Positions 56,864 through 64,000 of a DNA stretch of 64,000 nt are shown here, piece by piece (position 1 is the first letter of the stretch; each line of letters begins with the position of its first letter). The position numbers were made by a program, and so were the translations under genes. This DNA comes from Paratinospora sagittata. Lineage: Eukaryota > Streptophyta > Magnoliopsida > Ranunculales > Menispermaceae. A model generated the notes under the pieces. The model saw only the letters and a program-made list of their open reading frames with translations. It searched no databases and was not told the DNA's origin. The stretch is taken from NCBI GenBank assembly GCA_035771175.1, contig CM069590.1, positions 33,742,821 through 33,806,820 on the forward strand. Direction: 5' to 3'.

Positions 56864-58863
56864 TGTAACACCGTAGTTTTAATTAAATACATATATTGAC
56901 TTACGCGTGTATCAAGATGTATAATACGCATATTTTATAGGCAGGAGGCAAATATACGTGTGTATGAAAATACATGCTATATTTAAGGGGTATTAGTAAA
57001 TAAATGGAATTATTAAATTAAGTGATGATTTTAATAAATAATTAAATGATTAAATGAGGAAGTTGTTTTTTACTAATAGGTTGTGAATTGAATGAATAGT
57101 ATGATGAAATGAAATAATTAAATGCTCTCTTTCCTTTAAACATAACGTTTTTTTTTTGTTTAAAAGAGAAAACGTGAAAGGAGAAGAACTTGCAGAGAGA
57201 AAGAAAAAAAGGCTCGGACAGGAGAAGACGGGAGAACGATGTGTTTCGCAGCCGATTCGTCTCGTGGGTAAGTCATTTTCGCTCTTTTTCGTCACAAAAT
57301 TGATCTTTAAGCTACGTGTGACATTTCTATCGGTATAATTTTTGTTATAGGAGGTGTTTTATCATGTTTCTAAAAAATGGGGTTTGGACCCACTTTGAGT
57401 GAAAACACATAGAAATGATATATTATCACTCTTATAGTTGTGTAGATACTAGATATGTGGTTATTGGTGCCGGAAGCCAAATTTGACACTGGGGGCCTTT
57501 GAAACCAAGCAAACTCTGGTGAAATTCTGATTTAAAACCATAGAATTATAGAGAACTGAATTTTGGACATTTCGATACCAAAATTATGATTTTTGGGTAT
57601 CGATTGATATTTTTAATATATGCCTGAATGAATTCAGTAAATACGACAAACTTGAACATTAGTAGAAATATGGTTGAAAAACCTATTTTTATTGTCCATT
57701 GCCTTAAAAATAATCATGAGGGCTGTGTAAAATATTTGGTATGCCTCATGTGATTTTTAGACCGCAATGGAATTATGAGAATTAATTATATGAATTGGAG
57801 AGTTAGAATTAAATGACTAAGTGATAAAAAAAAAATTATAATGATTTGATAATTGATTATGGATTATCTGGGAATGAATATATGACAGGATTATATTGTT
57901 GATTTGATACGGATAGTAGACTCGGTCGTAGAGAGTAGGTCTAAGCGGTACCACTGTGAGTATTTCTTTACTCCGGTTTTTCTATATATAGATATAAAAT
58001 GCTTTTGATTAAATAAGCATATTATGATTATTGTGCATGAGTTGAATTCATGAAATGATTTTAAAATGAAGCATGAGCAAACTAATCCCATGAGGTCGAT
58101 TCTTGGGTAAGCCTCAGGAACTAGTCCCGTGTGAGTAACTGGATTTGTATTCACATACTAGAGGATTGTCTTGATTGGATTAATAACCCAAAATTGATGA
58201 TTATATGAAAATGAGTAATAAGAGAACTGTGGCTACTCTTGTTGCGGCTAAATGAGAGGTTAGACCCACTTTATTACTTGGAAGGAGGGAGATTGATATA
58301 AATGTTTTAATCCATTATTGCATCTCTTGTAATGGAAATTATGATGATCATGTATGTATTTCTTCCCATGTTTCATGTTGTTTATAAATGGAATTGCTCA
58401 GCATGCATGTTTTATTTATTAATGTATATATAGTGCCATTGTTAGAAATATTCACTGAGCTTATTGTAGCTCACCCCATTTTCCTCAAATATTTCGGGTA
58501 AAGATAAAGGGAAAGGCAAGGGCTTATGTATATTTTGGGTTTGAGAATTGAGAACATGTTATTTTGGGTTATGCATATTTAACATCATATGTATATATAT
58601 TATCACTAAATGAGTAGACTGATGACATATATGATGGTTTGTGGTATGATGTGAGGAATTTGGTATTTATGTCAATGAATAAATGTGAATAATGTTTTGT
58701 TTGTGATAATTAGGTTTGTGATAGTTAATATTTAAAGGGAAATTATGTCAAAATTTTTATGAAAATGGAGGTATAAGAAGGCTGACATAGTATGGTATAC
58801 GTCGGTGTGACCTATATAGTATTATGTGTTGGTGACCTCACTAGTACAGAGTAGGTCGCGACA
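56864..58863 (+). mobile_element. Gypsy solo LTR
   Basis: It runs TGTAACACCG to GTAGGTCGCGACA, 2000 bp, flanked by TTAAA (56859-56863) and TTAAC (58864-58868). The surrounding Sirevirus LTR joins correctly when it is removed, by comparison with 29185-29205. It is related in layout to the X LTR and has CACTGAGCTTATTGTAGCTCAC at 58453-58474. Open frames inside are chance. Confidence 0.88.
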
Positions 58864-59032
58864 TTAACACTCAAAGCCTTGATCTTGATTAATCGATAGT
58901 CTTGCAAACTCAACTCTTTGATCTTGATTCCTGATATTTCTAAAACACTTAACAAGATCATTAGATCCTCAATTAAGTAATTTGAAATCACCGAAACATT
59001 CACATCACGGGGTTCCTTGAGATAACATCAAC

Positions 59033-59245
59033 AAGATGCCTTTGATACTCTCTAAATTGGCCAAGAAATCCTCACAAAAGAGAGAGATGCACTGAAAAAG
59101 AGTGTTGATGACCTAACCGGAGTAGTTATGAAATTTACAAATGGCCAAAAGCTATTTGACATGATGTTGGGAGCACAATGATGTGCTTTTGACAAAATCG
59201 GTCTAGGTTACACCCAAAGGTCAAAGTAAAAAAATTATAATCATT
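59033..59245 (+). pseudogene. Element C gag/pol continuation
   Basis: Reads as KERDALKKSVDDLTGVVMKF-like sequence, then TNGQKLFDMMLGAQ, CAFDKIGLGY. This resembles the FTKGKE...LLGSQ.C.F.K.GLGY segment between gag and protease in Sirevirus polyproteins. Stops are present. It is cut again near 59245 by a copia LTR start. Confidence 0.75.
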
Positions 59246-59803
59246 TGTTGACCATGTTGGACCAATGTCCCTTGTGGTCGGAATTCGATGGTGAATTTTG
59301 ATGATTACAAACAACATGTTTACTTAACCTCAATTTGTGTCTCCAAGCTTTAATCTTTCATATATTATAATCAACCAAGAAGAGGAGACAATCAAAGATA
59401 ACTCAAAGCTAAAAGATGATGTTGTAAAAGCTCAAGACCAACCTCATAGTCATCAATTGAAGATCCATTAGAAGTCATTTTAGAGTTGGTCTTAGAATGT
59501 AAGATCTACTCTTGATTAGTCCAGCAAAACATTATTCCAATTCCTTAAAGTAATCATAATATTCTTCTAAAATGATTTGATTGCATAAAATGTTTTTCAA
59601 ATGCTTTAGAATGGTTTTCAAAATCTTTAGAATGATTTGATTTCTTAAGCATTTCATTTAAAATCATTTGGGCATGGTAGAAGTGTCTTTGTGGTTTAAT
59701 TTGAAAAATCTTCAACTTTTCAAAAGGCCTTTAGCGTGTTATAGGTCCTATAACCCGTGGTTCCCATGTCTAGGAATTTTAGAATTTTTGTCTGTTTATG
59801 TTA
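59246..59803 (+). mobile_element. Copia-type LTR 5' portion, truncated
   Basis: TGTTGACCATGTTGG followed by GAATTTTGATGATTACAAAC resembles the first 60 bases of the C-type LTRs. The rest is unlike the other copies but non-coding. It is cut at 59804 by a gypsy LTR, so the remainder would lie to the right of that element, beyond the window. The exact start (59246 or 59255) is uncertain. Confidence 0.6.
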
Positions 59804-60979
59804 TGTCACACCCCGATTCTTAAGAACAATTTCATACTATAGACAGCAGACTAGAATCGAAGTGTGAGCAAAAACGAACATCAACACAAATCTTTTATTC
59901 ATCCTCCTTTAATAACGGAGGGCAGAAGTACAAATGTTACAATTACATGAGTACAGAGTACGCATCGGAAACTACCACAATCCATAAATAACATACCTAG
60001 ATCTATGTTGACATCCTGCACCTTACGCGCTTCCTTCGCACATAGCTTCGGTGGCTCTTTCGTTCTGACAACATATCTGTATCTAAGATTTTAAGGAAAA
60101 ATATCAACGGGGTGAGCTCAACAGCTCAGTGAGGTCAAATAGGATAAACGAAGCTTGCATGCATAATAATAAATACAGAACAACAGTCATCAGAAAGTTA
60201 TGCCACAACAATACAATCAAGCAATGATATGAATGAAACGTGGTCACACGGCATCACAGGCCAGGCATCATGCACTCGCAACCTGTGATCTGAGGCACCG
60301 ATACAATATCCATCAACTGTGAGATCTCATGAGTTTTAGTGCTAACTAGTGACAGTGTCACCTCCGGGTTCAGCGTAACAACATAGCACCCAATAATATA
60401 TCATAATGATGTTCCTTATGGTCCAACGTAATGGCATAACACCCATGCTTATAGTATATACCGTTTTGTAAAATAGTTTTCATGCATGAAGTAAAGCATG
60501 GTTAACATATATGATGCATGATGCTTTGTAAATTATCATTAGACAAGTAAGAGACGCAAACCTAGCCTTTATTCCCTACCTTCACACGTGTAGTGGCGTC
60601 GCCTTGACGAATCTTTCGTTGAAACACCTATCTTCCAGAAGAGCAAGAAAAGAGAGATATGGAGAGAGATAGAAAAATTGCGTGAGAGGAAGGGAGAAAG
60701 GGAGGCGAGCTGGAGTGACAAGGGGGGGCGGGGGGCAACCCCTATTTATAGGGGTGCCCCCAAGGGGTTGGCCCCCCCATGGGGACGACCCTTTCCTTGG
60801 GTCTGTCCCGCTATGGGGGTTTATACTTCCTCCGAGGGGGTCTTTTATCACTTATTAAAATTACATCTGTAGGGTTTTCAAACAATTAAATTAACACTAA
60901 TATAATGATTCAATAGTATTTCATCCTACACTGTCTGGTACTTTTTGTTGGAGAAAATGTGAAAATTTTTAGAGTGACA
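59804..60979 (-). mobile_element. Gypsy 3' LTR, minus strand (1.2 kb)
   Basis: It runs TGTCACACCCCG to TTTAGAGTGACA, 1176 bp. In its own sense it follows a PPT (next entry), so it is a 3' LTR. GTGAGCTCAACAGCTCAGTG lies at 60112-60131. A G-rich block and a TATA box (CTATAAATA, minus, 60743-60751) are embedded in a CCCCTAT/ATAGGGG stem. Confidence 0.82.
60743..60751 (-). promoter_or_regulatory. TATA box inside a GC-rich hairpin
   Basis: CTATAAATA on the minus strand is the loop/upper stem of ACCCCTATTTATAGGGGT. It is flanked by G-runs at 60722-60735 and further C/G-runs to 60785. It is the likely promoter of the 59804-60979 LTR. Confidence 0.55.
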
Positions 60980-61049
60980 ATCTACCACCCTTAAAAGAAT
61001 TTCTTTCTCGAAATTCCATCAAGGTAGTCGTGGGTGGCAGAATCCTAGG
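60980..61049 (-). other. Interior stub with PPT of the 59804 gypsy element
   Basis: On the minus strand it reads GATGGAATTTCGAGAAAGAA then TTCTTTTAAGGGTGGTAGAT just before the LTR start TGTCAC. The TTTCGAGAAAGAAATTC block and AAGGGTGG are the PPT context. The interior is cut at 61050 by the next gypsy LTR. Confidence 0.75.
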
Positions 61050-63680
61050 TGTCACGACCCACTATACGTGACGTCATGACCGACACGGAAACCTCCGCTC
61101 AGTGAATGTCATTTACAAGTGGCATATACATGCATTTAATAAAAACGTGATAAGATCATAAATCATTGAAATATCATGATGACGAAATAGATTACATACA
61201 TGCTAACATAATGCATCAAGTCATACATAAGACGATGCATAATATTTGTAGTCATACTCATGCAATCCTAATACCTCCTGAGTACGGGGGTTCAAGGCTG
61301 GTGCGCTACACACAGTACCTGAACACACACACAATATTAGTATCCTAATTGGATTTTTGTGGTTGTGCAACACGTAGGATTAGCCTAAACTAACCTACCC
61401 GTACACAAGTCATAAAACCCTCTGCCAGGTACACAACTGGGATCGCCGCTAGACTTACGAGAATTCTCAAAAAGAGGAAATTCCAACTAGGAGCCTCAAC
61501 CCAAATTGTTATCCCAATGAATTATGCTCAAATGTATCTCATGGAATATTAAAACATGCATATCATTATACATAAGCATTTAAAACATTTCTATACTACA
61601 ATGCAACATATAAATAATCCAAAAGTAAAAGAACACTCACTCTTGATTGGCTAAGTCTAGCCAAAGCAATCACCAAAACTCTCTAATTGACTAAACGGGT
61701 TCAAGATCAATCACAAGACCTGGAAATAACATGGTTCACACAACTGAAAATCAGTCATAAAGTGTGTCAAAACCCCATGTTCAAACCCAATCTAAAGTCA
61801 ATTAGATTCTAAATTGGTTACCCCCATGAGCCAATTTTCATATTGCCCAATTTGATCATTTAAACTCAAATAAACCAAGATTGACCTAAATTGAATGTAA
61901 TAGGGTGATCCCATGATCCAACAACTAATATACATGACATTCAATTATAATTAGGGTCAATTAGACTATACATCAAGTTAATTTCATCAATTGACTAAGT
62001 CTTGGTCAAAATCTCCAATTAGGCCAATATAAACACATAAGGTCAAAATGAACTAAGTCATATCAATTTAACAAAGGTTCTAACATTTTAAACCCATGAT
62101 TCTACTCAATTTGGTTCCAATTAAACAATCCCCAAGTCAATTTCATAAATTGACTTGATTTGGGTGAAGAGTCCCAATTTGGCCAAAATCCCCAAATTAC
62201 ATGCAAAATTGCCAAAGTACATGAAAAATGCCAAATATTTTGCCTAGGTCAAAATTAGTCAACCCTAGGGTGTCTAGTATGAGAACCCACTGAATTCTAT
62301 CATCAACAACCCTAATCATGCCCCAAAAGACCTACATTGCATAATTTTTCAGATTTTCAATTAAGAGCATCAAAAGCCCCAAATCTGGAAATTTTCATAC
62401 ATAGGCAATATTGTCAATTTTACACTAAGCCACCATACATAGCCATGAAATTTACTGAACTTGCACCATGGGATCATCCACCATGGCTACTAGGTCAACA
62501 TAGTTGACATCCAAAGCTTAACTCTAACCCTAAGTCAATGATCCAAGTGTAGGCCATTTGAACTAAACTCTAAGATTTCACCATGGAAATCTCTAACCAA
62601 AGGCATGGATCAGTTCTTGGTGTTCATAGGTCTAACATAGGTGACATGCAAACAACCTGGAAAATTCTGAGGCCATGAACAAGGTATAGGTCCATTTACA
62701 AAGAGTTCCACCAAATCCAAAAGAGAAAATGGGGAAAATGGCACTAATGGCCTCCAATCAACACTAGGGTTCATAAAAACATGCATGCAATGGAACCCTA
62801 GGTCTAGAACAATCCTCAACTGGGAATCCATGGCATATCTTATGTCAAAATACAACTTGGAAGCTTAAACTAGAGAGATCAAAGGAAGAAAAGAGAGAAA
62901 ACATGCAAACCTCATGGAGTTCTTGAGCAAGAACCTCCAAACCATAATTTTCCTCTCATTTTCTCTTCTCCAGCTCTTCTCCCTCTTTCTCAAGTGAAAA
63001 ATGTGTAAATGAGCTGAAAAAATCGAGTCAATAGCTTATATGGAAGTGTTTGGGCCCACAACTAAAAGTTGCCAAAAACTGTTAAAAATCAGTTTTCCTG
63101 TTGCAATACTTGCACTTAGATAGTCAATTTCATGCAAACTACCCACCAAATTAACATATTAACTGTTCAAAAGTTGGATGATTCAATTACCAACAGTCTA
63201 GTAAACTTTCAACTTGCGAGATCTAACCGTTTGATCAAAACTATGTAAGAAAATCTACAAATCCGTGAAATAGTATTTGGAGTCTTATAACTCACAGTAG
63301 GTAACTCTGATCAAGATCTTCACCGTTCATAATGAATATCTATCGGAGAATAATGAGCTTAGAAAATTTCAACTAAATCGGACCATGGATCTAGGAGATC
63401 AAATCATTGATGTAATTTGTGACAGAAATTTCTTCCTTCATGGAGCGAGCTCCACTAGATCCAAAACATTGTTTTCGACATGTTTCGACGTCAAACGGGT
63501 CTCTGATGGTTTTGAAACTTCATGCGCACTCTCTATCTCCTAAAATCATGCAAAGACACTTGAACTTACATGCGTCGAGCATCAAAATACATATACACAT
63601 ACGTATACGAATACTTATACGGGTATTCTTCGGGTACACTATGGGTCAAAATGACGTCACCGAAAGGCACGGGTCCTACA
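61050..63680 (-). mobile_element. Gypsy 3' LTR, minus strand (2.6 kb)
   Basis: It runs TGTCACGACCCACTATACG to GGCACGGGTCCTACA, 2631 bp, related to the solo LTR 31925-34648 in reverse. The adjacent interior has a PPT (TTGGGGAGAGT, minus) and pol sequence, so it is the 3' LTR of an element that continues off the right edge. CTAGG (61045-61049) would be one TSD half. A pyrimidine/purine-rich part near 62870-63000 is non-coding. Confidence 0.85.
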
Positions 63681-63739
63681 ACTCTCCCCAACTTAGGAAT
63701 ATTTTTGTCCTAAAAAATATAAAAGCAAGAGAACTAACC
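63681..63739 (-). promoter_or_regulatory. PPT and 3' untranslated part of the gypsy element
   Basis: Minus strand AGGACAAAAATATTCCTAAG then TTGGGGAGAGT lies directly before the LTR start TGTAGGACCC. The LTR edge and PPT identify orientation. Confidence 0.78.
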
Positions 63740-64000
63740 TTAGTCGGTAAAGAGGTCAGGGAACTGCTCCTTTATCTGGTCCTCGCGCTCCTAGGTTTGC
63801 TCTTCATTATCGTGGAATTTCCATCTAACTCGCACAAACGGGATTTCCTTATTTCTCAATTTATGAACCTTACGAGCCACAATCTGAATAGGCAAATCCT
63901 CATAAGTCGTATCCTCCCCAACTTGCAGATGACTCACATCAAGCACATGAGCTGGATCGGGATAAGACTCCTTGAATGGATCCTCATTAAACTTCCTCAG
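63740..64000 (-). pseudogene. pol: Gypsy pol C-terminus, partial
   Basis: On the minus strand one frame runs in from the right edge: LRKFNEDPFKESYPDPAHVL, QVGEDTTYEDLPIQIVARKV, LRNKEIPFVRVRWKFHDNEE, then DQIKEQFPDLFTD and TAA at 63740-63742. This is the C-terminal, chromodomain-side end of a chromovirus integrase. An in-frame TAG at 63791-63793 stands where tryptophan is expected (EEQT-stop-ERE). The rest of pol is outside the window. Confidence 0.88.

Larger units (their letters stand above)
55026..59027 (-). mobile_element. Sirevirus-like solo LTR in gag C, containing a gypsy solo LTR
   Basis: It starts TATTGGCCCAGGTGTGTCC and ends CCTTGAGATAACA, flanked by TCAAC at 55021-55025 and 59028-59032. 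Without the inner insertion (56864-58863 plus TSD copy) it is about 2.0 kb and belongs to the same family as the A 5' LTR. It has a TATA-like TATATATAG (55813-55823, minus strand use) and a hairpin-module array. Confidence 0.9.

Overview
The window looks like intergenic heterochromatin from a flowering plant, probably a eudicot with a large repeat-rich genome. It is AT-rich and contains no recognisable host gene. Almost every block can be assigned to a nested stack of LTR retrotransposons plus one CACTA (En/Spm) DNA transposon. The species cannot be named from the sequence. All boundaries come from reading LTR ends, primer-binding sites (PBS), polypurine tracts (PPT), 5-bp target-site duplications (TSD) and translated fragments; no alignment or database search was run.

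Left part (1-18414). A decayed Ty3-gypsy element (X: LTR end 6328-6617, gag, pol, 3' LTR 13465-15912) is split by a Sirevirus-type solo LTR (9252-11907, TSD GTCAT). Upstream lies a second X-LTR copy, cut by two opposite-facing Sirevirus-type LTRs (743-2471 minus, 2673-4746 plus) that form a large inverted repeat. The left one is itself cut by a gypsy LTR at 1-738. Both X-LTR copies are followed at the same point by an antisense fragment resembling the 'putative plant transposon protein' ORF of Tat/Ogre elements, so this stretch appears to be a segmental duplication. A minus-strand Tat-like LTR follows (16848-18414).

Middle (18415-50022). The base layer is a CACTA TNP2-type transposase gene (29366-29670 continuing at 49576-50022). 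Three Sirevirus-like insertions hit it: A (minus, 5' LTR 27446-29365, gag 26199-27363), B (plus, 29671-49575) and C (plus, from 50023). A's gag is split by a non-autonomous Tat-type element (19224-26130) with gag and protease only. That element ends in what looks like a nearly complete copy of its own tRNA-Asp primer (26131-26194). B is a large non-autonomous Sirevirus derivative with one intact 175-residue ORF of unknown function. It carries a gypsy solo LTR in its 5' LTR (31925-34648) and a two-LTR Tekay/Del-like chromovirus N in its interior (36284-44905, TSD CTGTT).

Right part (50023-64000). C has a 5' LTR (50023-53782) containing another solo LTR (51336-53167), a PBS, and a broken gag. 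The gag is interrupted by a minus Sirevirus solo LTR (55026-59027) that in turn holds a gypsy solo LTR (56864-58863). Further on, a copia LTR start (59246) is cut by a minus gypsy LTR (59804-60979), whose interior is cut by another minus gypsy element (LTR 61050-63680, pol end 63740-64000) that leaves the window.

No element looks autonomous: stops, frameshifts and internal deletions break every gag/pol. The points most worth following up are the tRNA-primer-like sequence at an LTR terminus, the arrays of imperfect hairpin modules in the LTRs, the intact unknown ORF in B, the LTR foldback, and insertions sitting exactly at junctions of 210-270 bp target duplications.
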